Positions 1 through 6,503 of a stretch of DNA of 51,391 bases are shown here, one piece after another (positions within the stretch are counted from its first letter, which is position 1; each line of letters begins with the position of its first letter). The stretch comes from a virus. The stretch covers positions 1-51,391 of IMG/VR virus record IMGVR_UViG_3300013307_000007; one strand, written 5' to 3'. The notes below the pieces were generated by a model. The model saw only the letters and a list, made by a program, of their open reading frames with translations. It made no database searches and was not told where the DNA came from. Position numbers and translations under genes: made by a program.

Positions 1-123
1 GTGCCATGAAGACTCCTTCCGAGTCCTGAGAGGGCTTACTTCTGAATCGGCTCGTAGCTCACTTCGAACATGCCGTTGTAATCGAGGAACGTGAGTAGGT
101 TAGTTCCCTTCTTGAGCTGTCCA
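1..123. repeat. Terminal redundancy, left copy
   Basis: These bases are identical to 51269-51391, so the sequence closes into a circle of about 51,268 bp. The repeat begins just upstream of the start codon of the last leftward gene and ends inside the gene at 36-392. Physical phage ends rarely cut coding sequence this way, so an assembly overlap of a circular or circularly permuted genome is the more likely reading. It holds a small hairpin (GACTC-cttcc-GAGTC, 11-25). Confidence 0.97.
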
Positions 124-392
124 TCTCTGCACAGTGCCTTGATGTAGTTGTCAACACGAATGCAGGCGGCGCAGTTGTCACGTTCTGTGAGCTGACCACC
201 AGGTAACCGAGTCACTGTGTGCGTATGCGGAGTCAGGTCATGATAGGCCTGCAGCTCGCATATCTTGTCGGCAGTCGAGAGTCCCCTCATCGCGACTCTG
301 AACTTCTGCCACTCTTCGTTGTCGACCGCCTCAGCGATCCTCTTGCTGTTCGCTGTCACGCCTCTCTTCGGCGTCCTGATGCTGTTCGTCAT
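36..392 (-). CDS. Small CxxC protein, unknown function
   Basis: 118 residues, not recognised. The N-terminus is basic and the middle has a His-rich stretch (PHTHTVTR) followed by CAAC, a possible metal site. The start is an ATG preceded by GAGAGGCG, the ribosome-site type repeated in this arm. It lies just downstream of the promoter at 424-453, so it is probably the first gene of an operon that continues through the circle junction into the HTH gene at 50994-51275. Confidence 0.75.
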   Translation of the reverse strand: MTNSIRTPKRGVTANSKRIAEAVDNEEWQKFRVAMRGLSTADKICELQAYHDLTPHTHTVTRLPGGQLTERDNCAACIRVDNYIKALCRDGQLKKGTNLLTFLDYNGMFEVSYEPIQK

Positions 393-583
393 GTGCCGCC
401 TCTCTCGTTTGCCTTCTATCTTTATTATACAGCGGACTTTGCGTACCTAGCAAGCCCGCTCGTGCTCTGGCAAGAACCTCGCGACCATCTGTGCTCATCT
501 CGATCTTCCTAGGTTATAGAGACACGTAGTTAGATAGGTTCTAACCGAGGTCTAACTCGCTTAGTCATAGCCTTGCGCGGGTA
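393..583. other. Intergenic region with leftward promoter and TCTAAC motifs
   Basis: No convincing gene. It holds the leftward promoter at 424-453 and two TCTAAC hexamers at 540-545 and 551-556 within a T/A-rich stretch. The same hexamer recurs in noncoding DNA at 32534-32640 and 45251. Confidence 0.6.
424..453 (-). promoter_or_regulatory. Leftward sigma70-like promoter (copy 1)
   Basis: Read leftward: -35 TTGCTA (448-453), 18 bp, -10 TATAAT (424-429). It shares the 18-bp spacing and CTTGC-type -35 with five other sites in this arm and sits upstream of the gene starting at 392. Confidence 0.7.
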
Positions 584-898
584 TCACTTACTGCGTGTCT
601 CGTAATGTCTAACTAAGAATTCCTCTACCTCTGCCCGCTTGACTATCAGGTACGGGAAGATGGCACCAAGAAACCTAGCTGCATCACGTCCGTTGAGATC
701 TAGAAAGTAACAGCCACCTGTCTTGTTGCTCTGGAACCTAACATGCCCACCGAACTGAGCTGAGAGCATGTCAAGTACCTCACGTCTGGTCTGAGCTACA
801 CGACAGGAGAGAGACAGGTAACCATTACGCATGTCGGTACGTACATGACCCTCGCCATCAAAGAATCCCGCAGCATAGGCTAGGTCGACGTCTTTCAT
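584..898 (-). CDS. LAGLIDADG-type homing endonuclease-like protein
   Basis: 104 residues with one LAGLIDADG-like motif near the N-terminus (AYAAGFFDGEGHV, about residues 8-20), then a beta-rich body and a conserved-looking YLIVKR near the C-terminus. Single-motif members of this family act as homodimers that cut one DNA site. It is free-standing: its ATG overlaps the stop of the zinc-ribbon gene upstream by four bases (ATGA). The motif is clear; activity and target are unknown. It could also have been recruited as a DNA-binding protein. Confidence 0.75.
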   Translation of the reverse strand: MKDVDLAYAAGFFDGEGHVRTDMRNGYLSLSCRVAQTRREVLDMLSAQFGGHVRFQSNKTGGCYFLDLNGRDAARFLGAIFPYLIVKRAEVEEFLVRHYETRSK

Positions 899-1242
899 GC
901 GTACGGGTTGCGGATCTCGAAGCCTGGTTGTGTCTGTGCCTGTTCCTCAGCCTTGAGGTAGTCAATGAGTTCCTTGGCACGCACATCGTGATCCTTGAAG
1001 CCCGCATAGATCTTAGCCTCACCTGTGTGGTTCTTTGGAGCAGGCACTGACCCGTCAGGGCGGACCTGGACATTCCAGCACGTGTCGAACCATGGGCAAA
1101 GCTCGTTCATGCAGTAGATCAGGTGCACAGTCGTGCCTCGTGGAAGGTCGTTCTGCCCCCCAACGTTTACCGTCTTCCGGTCCTCTCCAGGCTTACTACA
1201 CTTGGGGCACCTAGAAGCTTCCTCAAACGTCGAATCAGCCAT
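895..1242 (-). CDS. Zinc-ribbon protein, unknown function
   Basis: 115 residues. Cysteine pairs CPKC near residue 12 and CMNELC near residue 44 suggest a zinc ribbon; the rest is polar. The start codon overlaps the stop of the upstream winged-helix gene (TGATG) and the end overlaps the LAGLIDADG gene (ATGA), so the three are translated as a coupled unit. Proteins of this shape are common among early genes of actinophages, but no specific role can be assigned. Confidence 0.75.
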   Translation of the reverse strand: MADSTFEEASRCPKCSKPGEDRKTVNVGGQNDLPRGTTVHLIYCMNELCPWFDTCWNVQVRPDGSVPAPKNHTGEAKIYAGFKDHDVRAKELIDYLKAEEQAQTQPGFEIRNPYA

Positions 1243-1664
1243 CAGGATGTTCCCTTCACGAGTGTTTCCAGTTCGTTGACTCTGGAAGTCAAATTGCGAA
1301 TCTGTTGGTCATGCATGTCGACCTTGCTGGGCTTGCGAGGTGCCTTGGGCTTGTCGTCGATGTGCTGTTTGAATGCAGCCTCGGTTGGCTCCGACAGAAG
1401 CTCCCACTGAGACTTGGACGTGCCACCTCCCCTTCGAAGCTGCTTGACGCAACCCATAGCCTTCAAGGTGTTCATGCACTTCGAGTAGTAGGGCACGCTC
1501 AAGTTCAGTGTTGACGTGATCAGATTAACCAACATGCCTTCGTACACAGTCATGTTGATGCCCTCTTCGGTCTGAACATTCTGAGCCTGAGACAGCATCT
1601 CCTTGTACACTGACTGTACATGTCCGTACAACGAAGGCATCACGCTAGCGTCGAGTTCAGACAC
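1242..1664 (-). CDS. Putative winged-helix DNA-binding protein with coiled-coil tail
   Basis: 140 residues. The first two thirds look like a winged helix: a helical segment, a run like a recognition helix (SVPYYSKCMNTLKAMG), then a basic Gly-rich wing (QLRRGGG). The last 25 residues form a likely coiled coil that could dimerise it. The start is a GTG at 1664, chosen because AAGGAGGT sits six bases before it; an ATG at 1640 is the alternative. It overlaps the upstream gene by 25 bases. Probably a phage regulator or replication-associated DNA binder (inference). Confidence 0.75.
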   Translation of the reverse strand: MSELDASVMPSLYGHVQSVYKEMLSQAQNVQTEEGINMTVYEGMLVNLITSTLNLSVPYYSKCMNTLKAMGCVKQLRRGGGTSKSQWELLSEPTEAAFKQHIDDKPKAPRKPSKVDMHDQQIRNLTSRVNELETLVKGTS

Positions 1665-1906
1665 TTCAACACCTCCTTCTGGTATGATGCAGACACAGTG
1701 TAGTCGTCCATGATGTCAAGGAGTTCCTCTGCTGTCTGAATGTTCTTGTCGTTGATGGTCAAGCCTCGCGCTGTAGCTGTTGCCTCGATGTCCATGAGCA
1801 ACATGTCCTTAAGGTATTCAGCTGCACGATAACTAATCCTGATCGTCACCATCTTCGAAGACTGGTGACCTCTATTGGACCAGTATTTAAGTGTGCGCCC
1901 TAGCAT
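1640..1906 (-). CDS. Small protein of unknown function, first gene of operon
   Basis: 88 residues, unrecognised. The body looks helical and acidic in its second half. AGAGGGAG lies four bases before the ATG at 1906, and a leftward promoter lies at 1934-1963, so this is the first gene of the group running to 584. Confidence 0.7.
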   Translation of the reverse strand: MLGRTLKYWSNRGHQSSKMVTIRISYRAAEYLKDMLLMDIEATATARGLTINDKNIQTAEELLDIMDDYTVSASYQKEVLKCLNSTLA

Positions 1907-1933
1907 CCGTCTCCCTCTTACTGTGTTACATCT

Positions 1934-1963
1934 ATTATATCATGAATACACTTGTGAACGCAA
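1934..1963 (-). promoter_or_regulatory. Leftward sigma70-like promoter (copy 2)
   Basis: Read leftward: TTGCGT (1958-1963), 18 bp, perfect TATAAT (1934-1939) followed by AGATG. Predicted transcript starts about 20 bases before the start codon at 1906. Confidence 0.75.
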
Positions 1964-2110
1964 GACCTTTAGTGTGTTGACTTTTTTCTGTAACGTCCCT
2001 CCTACTTGCCTGCCGCCCACGTCTCCGCCATTCTCGCACGGAGCTCACTGGCAGTGCCACCTACATGAGCTGGGACTTCGCCGTAGTCTAAACGGGTTGT
2101 TACAGACGGA

Positions 2111-2150
2111 AAGCCCGGCACCGGAGAGGCGAATCTACAGTGCCGGGCTT
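2111..2150 (-). terminator. Strong hairpin, probable terminator
   Basis: Perfect 11-bp stem (AAGCCCGGCAC 2111-2121 with GTGCCGGGCTT 2140-2150) and an 18-base loop in the gap downstream of the gene at 2249-2731. No T-run follows, so it may back up the hairpin at 2179-2208. Confidence 0.6.
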
Positions 2151-2178
2151 CCCTGGGCGCAGCTCCACTGTCGTTTAA

Positions 2179-2208
2179 ATCACGCCTGAGTCCAGGAGCC
2201 GGCGTGAT
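2179..2208 (-). terminator. Leftward rho-independent terminator
   Basis: Read leftward: 8-bp stem ATCACGCC/GGCGTGAT (2179-2186, 2201-2208) followed by TTTAAA, 41 bases past the stop codon of the gene at 2249-2731. With the stem at 2111-2150 it separates this gene from the next operon. Confidence 0.65.
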
Positions 2209-2248
2209 CCCTATCTGAGTGACAGTTATGAGCCCGAAGCTCCCACCG

Positions 2249-2731
2249 TCACTCGGCCTCGGTGACCTCCGTGGACTCGGCCTCGGACGGGGCCTCGGCG
2301 GCCTTCGCAGCCGCACGAGCCTCCTTCTCGGCCTTCTTCTGCGCAGCAGCGGCCTTGCGGTCCGCAGCCAGCGTCTGACGCTCGGTCCACCAGGTGATGC
2401 CGGCCTCGAGCTTCAGGGCCTGACGCTCCTTGCCGAGGGAGTCCGTGACGGTCTCGATCGGGAACGGGTGGTCCTTCGGCGCGTTCTTCATGTAGCTGTA
2501 CACCATCTGGGGCTTCAGGGTGGTGACGTTGCCGTCCTTGTCCTTGTGAAGACCCTGCTTGGTGATCTCGGTGGCGAGGCCGACCGGAGTGACGTAGCCC
2601 TCCGGCAGCTCGCCGCGAGCCGGCTCCTTCTTCGCCTTCGGCTCCGCGCTGGGGGCGCTGGCCTCGGTGCTCGGGGCGTCGGTCTCGTCGACGGTCTCGA
2701 CCTCGTCCACAACGCTGTCACGACGTGCCAT
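2249..2731 (-). CDS. HTH-like protein with Ala/Glu-rich tail, probably highly expressed
   Basis: 160 residues. An acidic low-complexity N-terminus is followed by a compact domain (about residues 50-105) containing LKPQMVYSYMKNAP, which matches in pattern the segment LPPQMFYNYTTAR of the gene at 9054-9317; both look like excisionase-type HTH modules. The C-terminal 50 residues are an Ala/Lys/Glu helix. The start is the ATG at 2731, with AGAGGGAG seven bases upstream. Codon third positions are richer in G/C than in neighbours and the gene has its own promoter and terminators, which fits an abundant early DNA-binding protein (inference). Confidence 0.8.
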   Translation of the reverse strand: MARRDSVVDEVETVDETDAPSTEASAPSAEPKAKKEPARGELPEGYVTPVGLATEITKQGLHKDKDGNVTTLKPQMVYSYMKNAPKDHPFPIETVTDSLGKERQALKLEAGITWWTERQTLAADRKAAAAQKKAEKEARAAAKAAEAPSEAESTEVTEAE

Positions 2732-2812
2732 TTTAGTTCTCCCTCTTGTCGTTGCCGGTACTGCACCGGCACCTTGGTTAGGCCAACTTGTGTTGACCAT
2801 GCTGTACTACAC

Positions 2813-2829
2813 TACCACGTAAAGTGGTA
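2813..2829 (-). other. Leader hairpin in the 5' UTR
   Basis: TACCAC-gtaaa-GTGGTA hairpin within the roughly 127-base leader between the promoter at 2866-2895 and the start codon at 2731. It may stabilise the transcript; its role is not known. Confidence 0.4.
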
Positions 2830-2865
2830 CGTCTGTGTATTCGCCTCTCTCGCTTGCATACTTCT

Positions 2866-2895
2866 ATTATAGCATGCCCTAGAAGGACAAAGCAA
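2866..2895 (-). promoter_or_regulatory. Leftward sigma70-like promoter (copy 3)
   Basis: Read leftward: TTGCTT (2890-2895), 18 bp, TATAAT (2866-2871) then AGAAG. It directly abuts the hairpin at 2898-2942 and serves the gene at 2249-2731. Confidence 0.75.
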
Positions 2896-2897
2896 GA

Positions 2898-2942
2898 CCG
2901 GCACACCAATTTTCCCGAAGGAAGTTTTGCTCGGCGTGCCGG
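2898..2942 (-). terminator. Terminator-like hairpin between operons
   Basis: CCGGCAC (2898-2904) pairs with GTGCCGG (2936-2942), with a T/A-rich inner segment. It lies just past the stop of the gene at 2958-3251 and next to the -35 of the following promoter. Confidence 0.5.
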
Positions 2943-2957
2943 CCTCACTTAGAACCT

Positions 2958-3251
2958 CTAGCTGGTTCGGAGCAGTGCTCTGATCTGCGCCTTCGTCAGT
3001 GCCCCACTGTTGATGGCCTTGACGATGTCATCGGCAGTGACCGTCTTCTTGGCACCTACGCCGTAGGCTGCCGTGACGATCTTGATCTGCCGTGCCATGT
3101 GACCAGACTTGACACCGAGTGCCTTGTCCACACAGTCTGGACAGACCTTCGATCCCTTACCCGGGTTGACACCGATGGACAGGTGTGGCTCGCCTCGGAG
3201 CTCCCTCCTGCACGGGCCGATACACCTTACAACTGCACCTGCACGTCCCAT
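2958..3251 (-). CDS. Zinc-ribbon protein, unknown function
   Basis: 97 residues. An N-terminal four-Cys zinc ribbon (CIGPC near residue 10, CPDC near residue 37) is followed by a basic helical half ending in a small helix pair (ADDIVKAINSGALTKAQIRA). Start and upstream stop overlap as TGATG, so it is coupled to the gene at 3251-3592. Role unknown; a nucleic-acid-binding adaptor is possible. Confidence 0.75.
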   Translation of the reverse strand: MGRAGAVVRCIGPCRRELRGEPHLSIGVNPGKGSKVCPDCVDKALGVKSGHMARQIKIVTAAYGVGAKKTVTADDIVKAINSGALTKAQIRALLRTS

Positions 3252-3592
3252 CAGTTGCCTCCCTCGATCAGAAGTGCCCGTGTGTCACGCACGTTCATGG
3301 TAGTGGTCATCTCGATTTCGAGATCACTACACAGTCCCGTGAAGTGATCGAGGCAAACTTCCCAGCTGCCCCGCCACTGCATCTTGTACACGTCGTTCTC
3401 TTCGTCTAGCGCGTCCCTGGTGAGGACGCTATAGACCTCGTCCAAGTTGTTGTATACCAGGAACACATCTACGATCCTGTCGTGCTCGGTCGTCCTTCGG
3501 ACGTCCTTCGGATCACTGTCGAAGACCGTGTACGGGAGTCCGCCGTAGAAGCGGAACACGATGCGATCGTGACTATCGAGTGCGATGTTCAC
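3251..3592 (-). CDS. Hypothetical protein with structured leader
   Basis: 113 residues, unrecognised, mixed alpha/beta and acidic. The start is a GTG at 3592 with AGAGGAG five bases before it. The promoter at 3695-3724 lies about 100 bases upstream, and the leader folds into two perfect hairpins (3635-3668 and 3615-3631), suggesting control at the RNA level. Confidence 0.7.
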   Translation of the reverse strand: MNIALDSHDRIVFRFYGGLPYTVFDSDPKDVRRTTEHDRIVDVFLVYNNLDEVYSVLTRDALDEENDVYKMQWRGSWEVCLDHFTGLCSDLEIEMTTTMNVRDTRALLIEGGN

Positions 3593-3614
3593 AACATCTC
3601 CTCTGTTTAGTTCA

Positions 3615-3668
3615 GGTGCAACTCTTGCACCCGTGCCTGGTGGCCGATCTGTGAGCGCACCACCAGGC
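3615..3668 (-). promoter_or_regulatory. Two-hairpin 5' leader
   Basis: Stem 1: GCCTGGTGG/CCACCAGGC (9 bp, 3635-3643 and 3660-3668). Stem 2: GGTGCAA/TTGCACC with a three-base loop (3615-3621 and 3625-3631). Both lie between the promoter at 3695-3724 and the ribosome site of the gene at 3251-3592, not after a gene end, so they are an attenuator, stabiliser or protein-binding site rather than an ordinary terminator. No T-run follows. Confidence 0.55.
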
Positions 3669-3694
3669 TGCCTTGCAGCTATGCTCTTAATTCA

Positions 3695-3724
3695 ATTATA
3701 TAGGCACCCAAGAGCACATTGCAA
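3695..3724 (-). promoter_or_regulatory. Leftward sigma70-like promoter (copy 4)
   Basis: Read leftward: TTGCAA (3719-3724), 18 bp, TATAAT (3695-3700). It lies immediately after the stop codon of the gene at 3732-3917. Confidence 0.75.
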
Positions 3725-3731
3725 GACCTTA

Positions 3732-3917
3732 CTACTCGATGGCATCCAGTGCTACAACCTGGTATTGACGGTAGACGATCTTGTCATCCTCGTCTGTCCC
3801 ACTGTGGTACTGACTTGCCATCTCGGTTGCGGCCTTCTTTGTCGGTGTGAAACCTGCCAAAACCCAGGCCTTCTCACCCTCCGGTCCGCTACCAACAACG
3901 AACACTGCGTACTTCAC
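3732..3917 (-). CDS. Small hypothetical protein
   Basis: 61 residues, a compact alpha/beta-looking protein (MKYAVFVVGSGPEGEKAW) with no recognised family. The GTG start overlaps the stop of the gene at 3914-4228 by four bases (GTGA), so it is translationally coupled to it. Confidence 0.7.
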   Translation of the reverse strand: MKYAVFVVGSGPEGEKAWVLAGFTPTKKAATEMASQYHSGTDEDDKIVYRQYQVVALDAIE

Positions 3918-4228
3918 TGCATCACCTCCTCTAGGGTGTAGGGGAAGTCAACTAGGCGCCCTGTGTTCGGTCCTTGCCCAGCAACGAGGACGTTGCCAAC
4001 CACAGGTACGCCTAGGATCTTGTGCGCACGAAGATTGGGTGTGAGGCCCTTGGAAAGACCACCTTCGTCGCATATCACGAACAGCTTGTCATCAGGGACA
4101 CGCCACTGCGTAACCCAACCGCCGATGAGATCCATCCAGGCACGCCAGTCATCCTCGACGTCCTTGGTCTCGATCGGTTGCAGTGCATCGATCGGGATGA
4201 ACAGCATCTTGATTGCGCGACGAGGCAT
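3914..4228 (-). CDS. DUF3846-like protein
   Basis: 104 residues. The pattern CDEGGLSKGLTPN followed by VPVVGNVLVAGQG and a C-terminal VDFPYTLEEV resembles DUF3846 proteins of actinophages, which have no known role. The start is the ATG at 4228, with AAGGAGGT upstream and a TAATG overlap with the gene before it. Family match is from memory of the pattern, so moderate. Confidence 0.7.
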   Translation of the reverse strand: MPRRAIKMLFIPIDALQPIETKDVEDDWRAWMDLIGGWVTQWRVPDDKLFVICDEGGLSKGLTPNLRAHKILGVPVVGNVLVAGQGPNTGRLVDFPYTLEEVMQ

Positions 4229-4521
4229 TAGCACACCTCCTTCACGGTGTCCCACCAGTAGTGCTGGTAGCCTTCGGTGTCATCTTCGATGCGGTGTCGG
4301 TTGCTCCAGTGGTTAACCATGTCAGTGACACCGTCTTCCTTGAGGGCATCTTGCAGCATGCGGACGCACATCCAGCTCACCACCTCTCGGCGAACCGGTG
4401 CGTTGCCAACGTTGCCTGTTGGCGACCCATGCTTCATCACGTACAGGGATGCGAGGAACGCATCGGCCGTGTTATGGCCGTACGTTCGCTCGATGTCCTC
4501 GATCACTGTCATACTTCCCAT
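4228..4521 (-). CDS. Hypothetical protein
   Basis: 97 residues, mostly helical and rich in Trp and His near the C-terminus. No family recognised. The start at 4521 has GAGAGG at good distance; an in-frame ATG at 4512 overlaps the upstream stop as ATGA. It overlaps both neighbours and so belongs to a coupled string of small genes. Confidence 0.7.
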   Translation of the reverse strand: MGSMTVIEDIERTYGHNTADAFLASLYVMKHGSPTGNVGNAPVRREVVSWMCVRMLQDALKEDGVTDMVNHWSNRHRIEDDTEGYQHYWWDTVKEVC

Positions 4522-4751
4522 GGAACCTCTCCCTCGTGGGTTGCTGCTACTGCACCCTCATGGAACTCGTAGCGCACCTTCTCCCTGACTGCAGCTTTCT
4601 GCACCGCAGCCAATGGCAACCCACTCAGTGCGAAGCACGCGAGCCCTACGGGTATGCCAATGATTGTACAACAGAAGAAGATACCGAGCAGCACGAACGG
4701 CGCACCAGCGATGTACGCTAGTACGGACAGGATGATGTACTTAGTAGACGT
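4509..4751 (-). CDS. Small membrane protein, possible ACG start
   Basis: 80 residues if begun at an ACG codon at 4751, 61 if begun at the GTG at 4694. The ACG reading gives a natural N-terminus (TKYIILSVLAYIAGAPF) with two hydrophobic segments, an AAGGAG four bases before it, and a stop nine codons upstream; no ATG, GTG or TTG exists between that stop and 4694, and the GTG has no ribosome site. Role unknown. Confidence 0.6.
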   Translation of the reverse strand, partial: TSTKYIILSVLAYIAGAPFVLLGIFFCCTIIGIPVGLACFALSGLPLAAVQKAAVREKVRYEFHEGAVAATHEGEVPWEV

Positions 4752-4775
4752 GGCTCTCCTTTCCGCCTTGAGCTG

Positions 4776-5093
4776 TCAGTTGCTGAGTGCAGGGGCGTGC
4801 AGTGCGATCTGGAGGTCCGTACTGGCGTAGTCCCAGCAGACATCGCTGTTGATGTGGACCTTGCTCCTGCATCCACGTGGCTCGTGGTCGATCTCCTTGA
4901 CCAGCAAGGTCTTGATGATCTTGCCCGTCTTCTGGTCCTGCGCGGTAACGATCCTGTCACCCTTGCGCAGGTCCTTGGGCTTCCAGGTCACCGCGATGTG
5001 CTTCTTTGCATCGAACCCGGTGTCCGTGTCAGCACCCATGTGTGCGTCGATGAACTGTTCCTGCGCGCTCTGCGGTCGCGCTCTCTTAGTCAT
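4776..5093 (-). CDS. Hypothetical protein
   Basis: 105 residues. The middle looks like a small beta barrel (KKHIAVTWKPKDLRKGDRIV), similar in feel to SH3-like domains, but no family is recognised. AGAGAGGCG precedes the ATG at 5093. Confidence 0.7.
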   Translation of the reverse strand: MTKRARPQSAQEQFIDAHMGADTDTGFDAKKHIAVTWKPKDLRKGDRIVTAQDQKTGKIIKTLLVKEIDHEPRGCRSKVHINSDVCWDYASTDLQIALHAPALSN

Positions 5094-5125
5094 AGTTCGT
5101 TATCCGCCTCTCTGTTGTTGTATGT

Positions 5126-5141
5126 TTGCACTGGCGTGCAA
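5126..5141 (-). other. Small hairpin upstream of gene
   Basis: TTGCAC-tggc-GTGCAA stem in the 100-base gap between the genes at 4776-5093 and 5193-5318. Terminator or leader structure; no T-run. Confidence 0.35.
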
Positions 5142-5192
5142 CACCGCCCAGGGTTCGGGGATTCACCTGGACGATGCAAAACGTCAGTGCTG

Positions 5193-5318
5193 TCAGGGCT
5201 GACAGTACGTGCAGTTGTTAATCTCGTACGTTGCGATCATGCCCGGCAGTGTGTAGGCGATACTGGCTGCGATACCCAGACAAATGAGCACCAACAGTAC
5301 CAGCCGCACCTTAGCCAC
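5193..5318 (-). CDS. Tiny membrane peptide
   Basis: 41 residues: a hydrophobic segment (VRLVLLVLICLGIAASIAY) followed by a short tail with CTYC. The GTG start at 5318 overlaps the upstream gene end by eight bases. One of a set of very short membrane peptides in this arm; function unknown. Confidence 0.6.
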   Translation of the reverse strand: MAKVRLVLLVLICLGIAASIAYTLPGMIATYEINNCTYCQP

Positions 5319-5646
5319 GGTTCCGCTTGCGGCTGTTGCGTGCAAGCTTGTTCTTCTTGCGCCGCTGTTCGAGCCTCTTTGCAAGTGGCTTCGTTGGGTG
5401 CTGATAGTCGATGCCTGCAAACATCGTGCTCTTGGCGTTCAGTCCCTTGAGCACCGCTAGCTCGTACCTGGTAGGCTCTTCACCTTTCGAAGTGTCAGGC
5501 CTCTTAGTGTGCTCGAAGTGGAAGTCCACCTGATCGCGCCACCGCTTGAGGTTGAAACGTCGCAGGAACCCTCTCGGGTCTGTGGCGATCTCTTCCCTCA
5601 TGGCAGTGAGCTCAGGGTCTTCGACTTCCGTGTTGTCTTCGATCAT
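5311..5646 (-). CDS. Basic hypothetical protein
   Basis: 111 residues with an acidic N-terminus, a central domain (FLRRFNLKRWRDQVDFHF) and a very basic C-terminus (RRKKNKLARNSRKRNRG) that could bind nucleic acid. The start is the ATG at 5646, two bases past the stop of the exported-peptide gene. Not recognised. Confidence 0.7.
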   Translation of the reverse strand: MIEDNTEVEDPELTAMREEIATDPRGFLRRFNLKRWRDQVDFHFEHTKRPDTSKGEEPTRYELAVLKGLNAKSTMFAGIDYQHPTKPLAKRLEQRRKKNKLARNSRKRNRG

Positions 5647-5648
5647 GT

Positions 5649-5939
5649 TCACGCCTTGGGCGGGAAGCACACGTACTTGGTTGCCCCCGCCCAAGTCCCA
5701 CCCAGGATGACACCCTGGCTCAAGCACAGGTCACCTGCACTGGTGTAGTCCAGCACAACCTGTCGGCGCGGAGGCGCGGGGTTGAGCACATAGATCGGGT
5801 CGCCCCACACACCCGGTGCAATGCTCCCGGGAGGCTGCGTAGTCGTTGCACTAGCTGTGTTGACGTGTGCCTGGTATGACGCGCCTAGCACACTAGCGCC
5901 TACCAGCGCAGTACCGACAATGCGACGAATGTTGTTCAT
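5649..5939 (-). CDS. Small exported protein
   Basis: 96 residues with a clear signal peptide (MNNIRRIVGTALVGASVLGA, then a likely cleavage after NTASA). The mature part is about 67 residues with two cysteines that could form a disulfide. The second of two ATGs (5939) is chosen because AAGGAG lies six bases before it. The promoter at 5981-6011 serves it. Exported small proteins from early phage operons may act on the host envelope or block superinfection (inference); no family recognised. Confidence 0.75.
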   Translation of the reverse strand: MNNIRRIVGTALVGASVLGASYQAHVNTASATTTQPPGSIAPGVWGDPIYVLNPAPPRRQVVLDYTSAGDLCLSQGVILGGTWAGATKYVCFPPKA

Positions 5940-5980
5940 GACCATCTCCTTGAGGTGCGCAGCATTCTGCTGCTACTTCT

Positions 5981-6011
5981 ATTATATAGCGGACACCCTA
6001 TGTGTCCGCAA
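5981..6011 (-). promoter_or_regulatory. Leftward promoter with embedded palindrome (copy 5)
   Basis: Read leftward: TTGCGG (6006-6011), 19 bp, TATAAT (5981-5986). A perfect 8-bp inverted repeat, GCGGACAC-cctat-GTGTCCGC (5989-6009), fills the spacer and runs into the -35, as a repressor operator would; it could also be a terminator for the upstream gene. Confidence 0.7.
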
Positions 6012-6112
6012 GACCGCTTTCCAAGTCGGAAACGCAGCCAGTACCGTACACAGAACCACAGAACCACAGGGCGATTGTTCTATGTACGATACAAGCTGAG
6101 GTTCGAGTAGTG

Positions 6113-6385
6113 CTAATCGCCGTACAGTGGACTCCAGTAGCCTAGTTCGCTCAGGACAGCTAGACACCCTTCTCGGGACACATCTTCCGCGTTGTGGTCG
6201 AGTAGGCACTGCGTGTTGTTGCACAGCCACAGCTTGTGTGTGGGATCCCAGAACACAGCTGAGCTGCCCGCTGCGTACTTTTGGAGGTCCTTACCACACG
6301 CATGGCACTCGTAAGGTCTGTCTTCGTCGTGCTCGATGTGGCCGAAGATCTCCTTGAGCAGGTCTTCGGTTGCCTTGTCAGTCAT
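6113..6385 (-). CDS. Zinc-ribbon protein, unknown function
   Basis: 90 residues with CHACGK near residue 27 and CNNTQC near residue 55, a likely zinc ribbon. The ATG at 6385 is chosen over a GTG at 6400 because GGAGG lies eight bases before it. It overlaps the membrane-peptide gene as ATGA. Confidence 0.75.
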   Translation of the reverse strand: MTDKATEDLLKEIFGHIEHDEDRPYECHACGKDLQKYAAGSSAVFWDPTHKLWLCNNTQCLLDHNAEDVSREGCLAVLSELGYWSPLYGD

Positions 6386-6486
6386 CTGTTGTTCCTCCAC
6401 TCTCGTTCGACACCTCTGATGGTGAGGTAGATGGCTGTGACCACTCCGATCGCAACCAGTGTGAACCCTACGATCTGGTCTACCAT
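6382..6486 (-). CDS. 34-residue membrane peptide
   Basis: Reads MVDQIVGFTLVAIGVVTAIY followed by a basic tail: one transmembrane helix. It sits between two genes with a four-base overlap at its end and 18 bases from the gene before it, preceded by AGAAGGA. Function unknown. Confidence 0.6.
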   Translation of the reverse strand: MVDQIVGFTLVAIGVVTAIYLTIRGVEREWRNNR

Positions 6487-6503
6487 GTCGTCCTTCTGGT
6501 TGG

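Noticed and set aside
2002-2316. Leftward frame rich in Arg/Pro after the HTH gene
   Set aside because: It contains both terminator hairpins and low-complexity Arg/Pro; no ribosome site.
2219-2872. 217-codon rightward frame opposite the HTH gene
   Set aside because: It mirrors the codon bias of the leftward gene at 2249-2731, has Leu/Arg-rich low complexity and no ribosome site.
4797-5450. 217-codon rightward frame in the small-gene region
   Set aside because: Spans several leftward genes and gaps, no ribosome site, Cys/Ser/Val-rich low quality.
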